This document shows positions 50,501-62,475 of a stretch of DNA of 64,000 bases, one piece after another. Where the stretch lies: NCBI GenBank assembly GCA_023055355.1, contig JALJCS010000001.1, forward strand, positions 81,508,881 through 81,572,880. The letters are read 5' to 3'. The notes under the pieces were generated by a model that saw nothing but the letters and a program-made list of their open reading frames with translations, ran no database searches and was not told the DNA's origin. Each line of letters begins with the position of its first letter. Position 1 is the stretch's first letter. Origin of the DNA: Agelaius tricolor (lineage: Eukaryota; Chordata; Aves; Passeriformes; Icteridae). The position numbers and the translations under genes were made by a program.

Positions 50501-53500
50501 TATGTGTATCTTTAGCAGTCCCCCAAAAGAAAGGAAAAAAGTAAAAGTGTAACCCTGGCTGCCACTGGTCTCAGTGCTGAAAGACATGTCACTGCCTTAA
50601 AAGTGATAAATCCCAAGAATGTGCAGATTCTTTTTGTTCTGATATATGAAGGAAATAAAAAAGTTTTTTTGCTACAGGAAGTGCCTTGATATTACAATGT
50701 AATTTACCATACTGCTGTAGTGTTGTGAACTATGTAATCTAGCAAACTTCATCACTCCCAGGCCACAGTCTGAAGGATTTTAGAAACATTTTTTGTTTCA
50801 TTTTATGCCCTAACAGTCAGAAAATTTATCTTTTCCTGGTCTAGAAGTAGAGGTCTTGTGAACAAAGGATTTTTTTTCCTTAAGATGAAGCAGAGAATGA
50901 GGTCCCTACTAAAGCCTACTAAACTTTTTTGAAAAAAAAAAAATAAAAAAAGGTAAGAGTTTCACAGATATTTCAGATATTTAAGCAACAGAAATTTTCT
51001 TTTAAAATTTAGCATAGGGCTTCTAAGATTCTGGTTTTCAATTTTGTATGAATGTTCCTTGGAAGTTTTGAGTTTTGACATTCCTGAACTTAAATCAGTA
51101 CACCCGATGGAGCTGCCTTAAAACTTCAGTCTCTAAAATTCTAAGCCAAATTCCCTTGTGCTTCAGTGGAAATTCATTGGAAGTAATATCTATCTGTGAT
51201 CCAATGCCTTTTCAAGAAATAAATGTCCTTTCTGATAAAAACCTATTTTAGTGAGAAATTCTGTACTGGTGCTAAGTAAAATACTAGAAATAACAAATAT
51301 CCCACTGAGGGAATATTTGGTAAGTATGCAAATCTGAAAGTGAACGGAATAATAGGGTGCAGCTGGCTCTTAGTCTTATATTTGACTGTTGCTGTTCACA
51401 TACAGTACAACAGCCGTGCATGGGGGAGGAGTGTTAACACGATATTCAGTGAAGGCTGCATGGCGTGGGTGTATCACAGTTCCAGGAAGAGCCTGAGGTT
51501 ATGGTTTACAGAGTTCACGCCAACTCTTCATTTTAAAATGTAGTGGCACACTCTAAGTCTACTGCTGACAGAATGAAGTTTTACTGATGCTTGACATGGT
51601 GACTAAACTATTAGGCCCATCCAAGCTCAAAATATAAAGCTGTTTTCTGACAGCTTATCAGAAAACAAGACTAACTGCTCTTCAGTGGAATATTTCTAAA
51701 CCTCTCATTCCTCAACCAATATCAATTCTCGTGACACACATTTTGAAAATCTACTTAAGTATTTCACTTTGTTGGGGAATTCAGGCCTGCTTTCCATACA
51801 GAGGGAATCTGAACTGTTTTATTATTTTAACAGATATCCCAAACAAGCTGCTATTAGCTATTTTTATTTTTTAAAACTTTTAAGTTTGGGCAATCTCTAG
51901 TACCACTGCTTGTAAAATTTAAAACAGAGTGACTGATGCATGAAAAATATACTAGCAAACACGTCCTGCATTGTCAGAAAGTAGGTTTTTCTCATATCTT
52001 GCATCTTTCATTCATAGATTTGATAATTCTTTTCTGTGAAATGTATCTATTTAGTCTTGAAGCTCTTATGCAAATCTATCACAAAACCTTCCTTTTTGTT
52101 ATACTGTGTGAAAAAAATATTTTCTGTTATACTTTTCTATATATCTATATTGTCCATTCTACATATTGAAAAAATATTACCTTTGAAAATTTATTTTCTC
52201 TACAGATTATTTATAATGTGTTTCTCATTCCTCTTCTTGTCAAGTTTCATGTCTTGCAAGTTTTTAGTACCTTTAAAACTCTGTGTCTTTATTTAGATTG
52301 GCAACTTTACTAAAATATACAATAAGATATGAAAACAATAAATATTTAATTGCATGAATGAGATTCCTTCAATATCCAGCCAGTGTTCTGTATGACCAAT
52401 GTGTCAACATCTATTTTGTAGGGAAATACAATATTTGAAAAACTGGGGAAGGGGAGTATTTAAATATTGAAAATTGAACTCTTTGCCTTTATGCAAAAAA
52501 CCATAAAATATATTTCTCCTTAGATCCCTTTTTCAGGAAAATGAATTGCAGTTATTCACAACAAAATATATTTGAACAACAACAAAAAAATGCATAACAT
52601 GGAAACTACACTAGGGAACTTGAGAACCTAAGTACCCTACTGTTTGGCCAAAACCATTATTGGTGCCTGGAGGAGAGGCCCTTACATAATCCAGTCATCA
52701 TATTTCCTTACATGGCCCACACTTTAGTCAAAATTCCCTACAGTCCAGGTTACTCATCGTGTGATTATAGGTCTTCTAATTTATTTCATTCTGAAGAATT
52801 TTGGGCAAGTAAAATACAATATTTTTAAATCTCCAAGAAAGGGCTACATAGCAGCTTTCTCTCTTCTACTTTCTATAATTTATAATTTGTTGACTCTCTT
52901 TTGTTTGGCAGCAAAATTACAATCATATCTGTAGAAAGGGAGTATCTTTATAATAAATTATTTTTATAATATTCAAATACTTAATCATTGTCTGGCATCT
53001 TATTAAGTCCCCCTCCCCCTAAAGCCATTTTTGTGAGCTCTACACCTCTGTCAGCATTCATATTCTTTCATTATCCTATATTTGAGAAAGCTGTTTATCT
53101 TGAAACATACATTTTTAATTAAAAATTTCACTTATGCTCAGAAGGCTTAGGTATGCGTCACCATGTACAAGCCTATTTTTTTAATCATAAAAGTCATATT
53201 GAAAAGCAGGTCTGGTATAGAGAAGACTGTGGATTTAATCAGTTAATTGTGTGGTTACACTGTTCATAATCACTTCATTTGCTTTTAATGGCAATGAGAT
53301 GGATATTTCCAAAGGAGTCTTATAGTCCTCTGTGTAAATAACTAATTGTTTTGTTATTAAATACTTAAATACTCAACATGCCCTGTAAATGCAATCTGCA
53401 TGTGAAACCAAATCCCCATACTCTACCCAATCCTCATTTCATAGACAGACAAGTAGTTGCATCTAAATAGTGCCTGGGATCACCTTTGGGTAAATTTGAA

Positions 53501-53949
53501 GTAATTCCTTTTCCTCAAGAGGTGACTACTCCGATTTTCAGTGATTACTGCAATGTTTGCTGATTACTTTAACTGATTTCATTTATCAATCTATTCACAC
53601 AGTTGAAGAGCCAGCTAATCTTGGAAGGTGTCAGGACTGAATCTAGGTGGGATATAAAGGCTGCTGCATGTTGCTTCATCTGAGTCTGATACAAAGCAAG
53701 AACGAGTTGTTCCTCCTTTGGTCTGAATCAGACAGAAGTTAACACAGATGCCATCTAGCGTATACATCACTTGGAAACTAACCCATCGATTCTCCTACTT
53801 CAGAAAACCTGTTTGAAAACTCATTCCTCAGGGTCCAAGTCCCCCTACTTCTCCCCAGAAAAGCATGCACCTGATTGCCCTTGTTTAATCTACTGCCATC
53901 CAGATCAGCAGGCTTTTGTGTCATTCTATTAAATGAAAATCAAGCCAGA
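47574..53949. other. Unannotated AT-rich DNA
   Basis: No gene or known transposon recognised in about 6.4 kb. An A-rich stretch lies at about 50931-50951. A unique-looking piece at about 50110-50220 (TGTCAATTAGGGAGTTACAG) may be a small conserved element. Around 51340-51545 a patch with several CpGs carries a 67-codon frame of unknown meaning. Confidence 0.4.
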
Positions 53950-54009
53950 AAAGATAGAGGACAGCCTGGAAAACAGCCTGGAAAGATAGAGGACAGCCTG
54001 GAAAACAGC
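53950..54009. repeat. 32-base tandem duplication, about 1.9 copies
   Basis: AAAGATAGAGGACAGCCTGG starts at 53950 and again at 53982. The second copy is perfect for 28 bases before diverging, showing a recent tandem duplication. Confidence 0.95.
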
Positions 54010-55795
54010 AGATCATAGATGGCTGCAGTGTGCAGATCCAAATCTGATCTAGTCACACTAGGCATTCTCTATTGTCAATAAAGAGACATGATTCATCTGA
54101 CCCATATTCAGTGTCTACTTTAGGTTAAGATGAATCATACTCTAAAAGCACCTATTTATTTCTATTGACTGTAAGAAAGGTCTTGACAATTGCTCAGTTG
54201 TAGACAGCTATGCTCACTTTTATTGCTAGTTAAAGATATGCTGGGTAATTGCTAATGTATTGAATTACTAAGACAGAAAGATTCTGTGTGGGAAAAATAT
54301 AGAAGAGTGCTATTACAGGAGAAGTAATGTCAAGGGAGATGCAAGCCAAGTTGAAACAATGGAAGAAAAGCAGAAGTAGCGAAACGGTACCTGGGGGTAG
54401 GAAAGTCTGAGTTTATGTTTGATTGGCTTATAGGTATGACTATATCCACATAAAATAATTTAATTTGGAATACATAGATAAAAGCAATCGATATGAGATC
54501 TTTATATTTGTTTTGTACATAGTTTGGCCTCTTTCTTCAGTTTAGATTTAATATGGTGTTCTGGACTGAACACCCCTACAATGAATACGTTTCTGAGCTC
54601 ACTAAAGAACTGGTTGTTGGTTGAGAATGCCATATCCCCTTGAAGGGCAGCAGCCCATTTGGTGTGCGCTATAGCACAGCCCTAGAAGGGATTTGGTTTC
54701 TAAGCACTAAAACCTTTCTGTGAATTCAGCCTATGTGCAATAAGGAGGGACTGAGCGAGTTATTTCAAGAATGCACAACTTCTCTGAACCAATATGCTAA
54801 TGCAAATGCAGCCTAAGACAGACAGTTTGCACATAAAATTTAAAATTCTAATGGAACAGTCCTTTAGACATAACTGCCTAAAATCCTGATAGAATTGATG
54901 TAAAGTACCTAACTTTGAGAGCTGCCAGATCATCAATTCACTAGATGGACTGAGGAGGACAAAGTCTTTGCTGGCGTTTCTCACTCTATGTTGATTATAT
55001 GGAGCATGTGAATAAAAATCTAGGAGCCTCCCACCCACCTTGGCAGTACACAGGCAGGTCTGATGGGAGAAAAAGCAAGAATAGGACTTTCTCTAGGGAA
55101 ATATATATGCAGTCTGAGGTTGGTCATGGCTGGAGACTGAAGAGCACTTCACCAACAGATTTTGACCAAAACCGAAAGACAAGGAGACAGGTGCCTCCTG
55201 AATGAAGAGGTGAATGGCAAGTGTGAACAAATTATTTTCAATATGAAATTCTGTGGAACTAAAGTACAACTTTGCATTAAGCAGAGGACAAAAAATACAT
55301 ATGGAGAGTTCTGTTTGCATTTGTATCACATTGTCCGAACCTTCTGTTGCTATGGTTTTGTACCACCTGTCTGCTATCAAGATTTGTTTACCTCTTTCAG
55401 TACTCACTGGATTATTTAGATGGTTATCTCAGCATGATAGATTGAGTTACCTCTCTGGCTTCATATGCTGATAATGAATTCTGTAAAAGTGCTTTTTGGA
55501 CCATTGTGGTGCTCCCTTATATCTTTTTTTTTAAATTAAAAATTATAAAATGTGTCTTTTTTTCACAAAATTAGAATAATGGTGAATGTAAGGAAATCCA
55601 TTACTATGCAAAAACCACCCCAATGTGAAGAAGAAGCCAGGTTTCTTTTTAACTTCACAAAATAATATTTTATATCAGTTATAACACAGTAGCAATTTTG
55701 TTCACTTTTATTTTGAGTTAGTGAAAATTGTGGAACTTTTCAGGTGGTGTGGAACAACATATTTTTATCAGCTTCTGTTTAACTGCTTTTGTCTT
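54010..55795. other. Unannotated DNA
   Basis: No gene recognised. It contains the second copy of a possible dispersed repeat at 54075-54098. Several overlapping frames of 68-104 codons on both strands between 54760 and 55471 show no family resemblance, and their overlap argues against any being real. Confidence 0.4.
54075..54098 (+). repeat. Copy 2 of a possible dispersed repeat
   Basis: Partner of 47546-47573: TCAATAAAGAGACATG then ATTCATCT, lacking four bases present in the other copy. Confidence 0.4.
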
Positions 55796-55826
55796 CTGAA
55801 TTCATTCATAGGATGAATGAATTCAG
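55796..55826. repeat. 14-base perfect inverted repeat
   Basis: CTGAATTCATTCAT (55796-55809) and ATGAATGAATTCAG (55813-55826) pair perfectly across AGG. The arms contain paired GAATTC and overlapping ATTCAT units. No longer terminal repeat surrounds it. Confidence 0.93.
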
Positions 55827-58800
55827 TGAACAGTGTCCTCATACATTTCAAACAGTGTACCATTATCTTAGCATTGGCAAGACTATATGCCTAAGAAAGA
55901 TGGAGATGGATTCTTGTACAATAGCTTAGCTGAACTGTTTGCTAAGTTCCATTCAATTATATCTGCAGAAATCTATAGAAAGCAGTGAAAAATCTCATCT
56001 CTTAATCAAAAAAACTTGATTGTATCCAAGGGGCAATTGGAGCCCTGAATTGGAGCCCTGAATAACTCATAAATGTTGATAGGGTACAAATGGCAATGAT
56101 CTTCCAAGTCCAGCTGGGGTGTGTAGACATAATAGTTGGAAGTAATATTTCTTTACATGTAAGCTGAATGAATTTAAATAACAATCATTGACAGACAACA
56201 AGTGAGAAAACATATTCTGGTTTTATACATTTCATTAGAAAAAAAAAAGACTGTATTCTGAGCCTTAAAACTTCTGTTCTCTTAGGTATTATGACTAGAT
56301 TTCACAAAAGGAGTAAAAGTGAGGAGCAGGAAGCTTAGGTAGGGTTTAGTCAGAAAGAGAGCTCCTGACTCTGAGAATTCAAAACAAATAATGTGAATGT
56401 GTCATCTCCAGCTTTGTATGACAGCCTTGTGAGCAATTGATTGAACATGTGCTGTTTATCTGATCCTCCATTCTTCTGTGTATGAATATCACTGTTTACA
56501 CCTCTCCCCTTTAAAACATGTCAACCTGGCCTTGATATATACAGATCTACCACAGAGCTGAGCCTTTCATTTGGCCAGAATCATATCAAACCTGAAAATC
56601 TTTAGTAAGAAGAGAAACGTGATGCATGGATATCAAAGGGGTATAGAAGCAGTCTGCAGCAGTTAGGCTCTGATCTACCTGAGATAGAAACTGTGCACGA
56701 CTGGAGTAAAGGTAGTCCCATCTCAATTCTCCTGGAGAGAGAGAATGAACTGAATAAAAACTCCTCTTTCACCAAATGAATCAGAATATGATCTAAATCC
56801 TCCCCTTTAGAAATAATCTTCATTATTTCTAAAGAGTATCTTGCCTATAGATTCCCACCAGAATTTTTAAGGTACTTCAGAAGACAATGCAAGGAAATAT
56901 TTTGGGGAAAAGCTGTCCAAACAGGGCTTTGAGAACAGACACCTCTCCTTGTCAAAAAGGGGTGGTCAGTCTCATCTTAGGACTCATCGAATCAAAAACA
57001 TAAATGAAAGTAAACCAGAGGATAAGCCCTCTCATCCTTGTTTAGTATGGCTCAGTGGTTTCCAGAATCAGAGGTAGCAAAATGAACTGATACTGTGAAA
57101 TTGAAATGGTAATGCTCTGCAATTATTGTCAATAACACAGTCACAAGATAAGAGAAGGATTTCTTTGTACTGCTTTATGGCAAGTGACAGAACCTCTTAA
57201 TAATTTCAGGAGAGAAAACTGTGGAAAGCAAATTTCAAATTTAGAGTATGAACCTGCATGGTGCTACAGCCTGCCCTATAGGATAAAAGCAAATGGATAA
57301 GCCCTACTGAGTTCTTGTTAGCACTGAGCTAACTGAACTGAGCACTGAACTTGTAGCCTGAAAAACTCAAACGTAGCATGAAAAACTTAAAAACATGAAC
57401 TTTTTATCCAAACCATTTTGGTTTTAATCCAGTTCCCTAGAAGATGTAGTATCTTTTACTATTTAATAGTTCAAAGTCACCAGATCCTTGCAGAACTTAA
57501 TTTATTATTTCTTTAAGAAAAAAGTTAAGATAATTAAAAATAATTATTGACATGAAGAACAATTTTGACATTCAAATACTGTATAGGTCTCTAAATAAAA
57601 TATGTACAGTCAAAGAGCAGTTCTCTCACAACAGAAATATTATATTTTTTGTCCTGCTTTATAAAAGTTAAACTGCAGGATCAAAACAGTCCTCTCTGGC
57701 CCTAAATTCACCGTATCTCTGCTGATTTTAAATACCGTTTTCCATTAAATAAACAAGTGTTTACCCATTGTGTTTTTTATGACACTAATACATATGGAAT
57801 ACAAGAATTATCTTAAGCTAATCCCTGGACTTTAATATTTTTTTAATAATTTTCAATCAGTTAATTGTTTTCTTGGGACTGAATGACAGGATTTAATTTC
57901 ACCAGTTCAGATTAGTATTAATGACTCTTCCAGAAGAATTTGAATCCTCCCTTCTTGTATTCACTCAATTAGATTCTCAACCTTGTTTTTTTAAAAAATA
58001 ATCTGCTTCAACTATCTCAGTTTATTCTTTAATATAGAATTGTGAGATAAAATTATTTTAAATATTTTTATTTCTGTAGATTTCTTTGCAAGAAGCCATG
58101 TGCCAAAGTGACCTCAACAGGTCAGGACTCCATTTTCTGTTGAGCAGCTTTTTTGCTATCCAGCCTTCTGCTGAATTGTTCAGATGACAGTTCTTTGTGA
58201 ACAAGAATTTGAAATATAGAACATAGAACACCATCTTTCTTATGACTTTAGTTCTCAATCACATATGCATCTCTGGAATAGTCTTTTCCATTCACTCATC
58301 TTCAATTTTTCCATATAATATGAACATAATGAAAGTATTAGTGGAGTTTCAGGTTCAGTTTGTTCAATTTTTTTCACAGACTAAGTTTTGTACTGAAATT
58401 CTATGAGGTTCTCCATTTTTATCATCATCCACAATTCTTTATCATTGTAATTTTCCAAAATCTTATTTCTGAGAGAAAGTAAGCTCTTCCACAGCCAATA
58501 TCTTCAGTTCTGGCAGTGCAGGAGCATCCTGTTTCTGTGCTCCAGCAATGGGTCAGACAGCAGATAGAAATTTTTATATTGTCAAGGCTTGTCTGTCATT
58601 GGGAAGTCCTGGGATAACATAATCCGAATCATGAAAGACAAAGCTGAGAAAAGAGACAAAAAATTCCATGAATTTTTGTCAATTTTGTTTTAGGAGTCCC
58701 ATTAGGTATGGAGAGAGGTACACCAGCGGTAAAACCACCTTGATGGGAACGACTCTCTGAGTGAGACTTTGCCAGACATTCATGACTGCACTTGTGCCAC

Positions 58801-60313
58801 AAGTCCCCTGTCATGGTGGCAGGCATCCCTTCACTGGTGGCCATCAAGAGAGCCAGTTCACCAGGAGTTTTGTGCTATGTCCAAAGCAAAGTAGACTGCA
58901 CCTGCTAAAGATAGAGCAGAAGTGCCCTCGATGCCGTTTATAGGTACCCACATGCAGCTGGGCTGCCACTGGAGCAGACAGGTAGAAAAGTTTATGAAAG
59001 TTATTCCTGTACATGGGACTGAAAAGTCATCGCGTTTTCTTCAGTTTGGGTTATCTTTCTAAGAAAGGTTAGAATTAGGGATTTTTATTTTTTTTTAACC
59101 TGGGACAAACTGGTATCCTACGTTGTTTGGGAATTTTTAATTGTGTCTTTTTCTCTTCCTTTTTCTCTCTTCAGGCTATGGACAAGGCATTTCTTCAAGT
59201 GCATGGAAAGGCAAACAATTATTTGGAGATTCACTTGCTTCCTCTTCTTTTATGGAGATGTGTTATTACTAGCCTGTTTGTCAGATGTCTATTTTTGAGT
59301 ACTCTGTCTCAAAGCCCTTAAGGGGCTTCTGTGTGAAATTAATCTGTTCTAAATGGCCAAATAAATTATGACTGTGGCTAGCAAGACCCTGGTAAAGGAG
59401 GTTACCTAAAGTCTGTGACTGGAGTTCTCCTCCCATGAACTCCCTTCAGTAGGAGAGACTGGTCTGGGCTTGTCCTTTGAGAAGAGTGGTACAGCTGGGC
59501 AATCTCCAGTGCAAGCTGCTGACCAAAGATCTTCCTGTGCCCAGCAGTCTCTTTCTGTGGGGCCAATATATTTCACCTGTTCAAACAGCAAACAGCGTAA
59601 TTACTCGACAACTTAAACTTATTTTTTATTTGGATGATAACAAAAGAGTTTTGCATTTGTTGGCGCTGGGCAGCTCTCTTGATTGAGTCAGGTAGAAAAA
59701 AACAGTTTACTCTTCTCTAGGCATAACTGCCAGGGGACCACTCACTATTTCTTTGTTGAGGAAAACTTTTCACCATCCTCTGATCCTGTTTTTCACTGCC
59801 TTCTTCCAGGAGAAGAGCTCTAGCTCAGTGAGTGGAGAATGCTTCCCCAGGGATAGAAAAATGTAACAGGATGTTAGAAAGTATTCTCTCTGACTTCTCT
59901 AGCATTCTCAATTTGTGAGTGTTGGTACATGTTTCTTTGGTTGATGTATGATGTACTAGGTTCTATGAAAGTGGAGGAAAGAGAGGGCAAGGAAAGGAAA
60001 CAGGACCTCTGAGTTCTATTTCTTTGCTGCTGTTTGTGAAGAAACAAGGTGACAATAAGTACAAATTCATGTTAGGTGCCTTAAGTGTCAGGTGATAGGG
60101 CAACCCAGAAATTATGTCAATTTATATGAATGAGGGAAAAGAAGCTATTGTTTGCAGGGAGGAAAAAATGATGGAGGGAAAGCCTATATAAAACCTTTCT
60201 AAAGTAAGAAGAAGGATATGGACTGAACAGAAAAAAGGGTAATCCAGAATCTACTACTTGCTCATAAGCCATTCTGTTGAAGGATAGGTGAGGAATACAT
60301 GCAGAATATATTA
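55827..60313. other. Unannotated AT-rich DNA
   Basis: No gene seen. A 13-base tandem duplication (AATTGGAGCCCTG twice) lies at 56035-56060. The stretch at 57400-58080 is markedly AT-rich. Frames do not exceed about 73 codons. Confidence 0.45.
56035..56060. repeat. 13-base perfect tandem duplication
   Basis: AATTGGAGCCCTG at 56035-56047 is repeated immediately at 56048-56060. Confidence 0.95.
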
Positions 60314-60333
60314 TATATACATATATGTATATA
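60314..60333. repeat. 20-base AT palindrome
   Basis: TATATACATATATGTATATA reads identically on both strands. It lies in a TA/CA-type dinucleotide patch and could extrude as a cruciform. Confidence 0.9.
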
Positions 60334-62162
60334 CACACCCTTGGCAGTCTAGAAAGCTGTTAGTACAGACTATACACAAACCTGCCCCTGGACTGGGCAA
60401 GAATCATCTGGCTTGTGTGGTATTTTTGGAGGCTGTATAGCTTATAATGGCTCCATTTTCCTCATGTCAATGGTGTAGCAAGCATCTGGATGATGTTTTC
60501 CACACAAGCAATGAGCTATTCTCACTGACAAGGTCCTAAGACAACCAAATGCACCATGAAAAATGTCTGGCAGAACCTGAAAATATTGGTGCCTGCTGTC
60601 TAGGAGTGAAATGGTCATGGTCAAAAGGGAATATGCATCAATCAAAAATTCTTGGTTTGAGTTGTTCAGTTGGCTTGAGATGCAGATATTAGTATTCTCC
60701 TGCACATAATAAGTTATGTTGATCCTTGTTAGTCACAAAAGAAGGGCAGTGCCAGATATTTGAAATAGATTGGCAATATGAGCGTGACTAGTGAAGACGA
60801 TGTATACAACTGGCCTACAATGAGGGAGTATCACTGTATGATTATTATAAATAACAATATATTGAATGAAGACAGCGGGGGAAGTCTGTTATTTTGATAG
60901 TCTTGGAGTGGCTGGATATGGTATAATTATGGAACATGGCAATGATGCCTTTCATAAATCTTGTCAAGGATCAAGCAGATGGAGAACAGCCTTGCAGAAG
61001 CTCCTTGATAATGAAAGCAATAAAAGATTTGCTAACTTTGAATTGTAAAGCCCCATCTCTTAAAATGTCAGATATAGATGCCTTAGTGTAGCTAATGATC
61101 CTCTGAAGGAAAGGTCCAGAAAATAGTCTGCTGCTTCTCTAGATCTGTCTGCTGCTTCTCTAGGTCTTTCCTCACAAAGGGCTGTCTAGGTGGCCTTTTC
61201 AGCCTGAAATCAGCAGCCCTCTCTCTATGTGTATCTGTCTATGGGAAGATGTAGTTTCATGTGTGAGTGCTCATGACATATGTCCCATTTAAGTTTAAAA
61301 AAGACAGCTTGACCTTTGTAAAAATGTAAAAATTCAGTGTTTAAAAAATGCTTCTGTACTATACAGGTGCTGAGAAATCTCTCACATTCATTCTGGTCAC
61401 AGCATTGGGACCTGTGAGAAAAGGCTGCATCTTGGTGATCCTGCCATGACCCAGTCTTGCTCTCTCTCTTCATCCCCATCCTAGCAGGACTTAGCTAATC
61501 ACTTTTATTGGTGCAGGGGGTACATTTGTGCAGGTGTTCTCGATGAGTCCGGGGTGATGAATTCTGGAAGAGTTGTGGGGTGGTGGGTGCTGTGCCTGCA
61601 GGGGGCTCATGCTCTGTGAAACATGTGCATGTTGGGACACAGGAAGTTCTCAAAGGTCCACAGTACAGAGTTAAACAGAGAAGCCTGGGAAGTGGTGTTC
61701 TTGTTTGGATAGGATGTTAAGAGCATGGTATCACTCTAAAAATGTTTAAATCAAAGCAAAACTAATTGCATAAATTTATGCATTAACTACATAAATTGTT
61801 CTTTCTTGTGTTGAACTGACTTACGCATGGAAAAAACTTCCTAGCTCTCAGCTACAGTTGTCATCAACAGGATAATTCTGTTCCTGAAAATGCTCACTTA
61901 GATTTAGATTTAAAAAAAAAAACACCGATCATAAAGTCAAAACCTAAATGAATATGTGGGTACAAAATTTCTGCCACATCTTGCTAGTTCTTTAATATTT
62001 ATGAGACAACAGAGTACCTCTCAATTTTCAGTAGTCCTTGAATTCTAACAAAAAAATTTCCAAGCCTAAGTCATTAATTCCTGAAAAATCATATTTATTT
62101 CAGCCCATGGCATGACACATTTTTATGATATCAGAGATTTAACCGTCAATGTCTTTAGAATG
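60334..62162. other. Unannotated DNA
   Basis: No gene seen. It contains a short tandem duplication at 61126-61163. A 60-codon frame at 60866-61048 has no recognised domain. Confidence 0.4.
61126..61163. repeat. 17-base direct repeat, period 21
   Basis: GTCTGCTGCTTCTCTAG occurs at 61126-61142 and 61147-61163, separated by ATCT. Confidence 0.95.
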
Positions 62163-62202
62163 TATAATATAATATAATATAATATAATATAATATAATAT
62201 AA
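62163..62202. repeat. (TATAA)8 microsatellite
   Basis: Eight perfect TATAA pentamers (62163-62202), followed by a broken TAATAT. A perfect run of this length is probably polymorphic in length. Confidence 0.97.
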
Positions 62203-62219
62203 TAATATCCAAAAGGGAC

Positions 62220-62475
62220 AGTCATCTAATAAAGCAGCCTACTTTATTTTTACATTTTCTGTTGCTACTGATCAGATTCAGTTTGTGTGCAGTACAGAAA
62301 ACAGACCACTACTGAAAGAAAGAACAAAAGGCAAATCATTGTAAAATCTGAACTGCCAGAATTAGGCCGTCATGTTACAAAGTGGTAATTCTTTCTGACA
62401 GCCTCAGCTGTACCAATCATGACATTCGGCAAATTAGCCGGGCCAAGAACAAATAAAAAGAAGAAACAGGTGTGA
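62220..62475. promoter_or_regulatory. Candidate conserved noncoding block
   Basis: Just right of the microsatellite lies unique-looking sequence with retained CpGs in motif-like settings (AATTAGGCCGTCATG near 62361; CATTCGGCAAATTAGCCGGG near 62421), several AATTA/TAATT cores and CAGCTG. The texture fits a developmental enhancer. A 143-codon minus-strand frame (62417-62848) overlaps it but resembles no protein. Conservation is untested. Confidence 0.25.
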
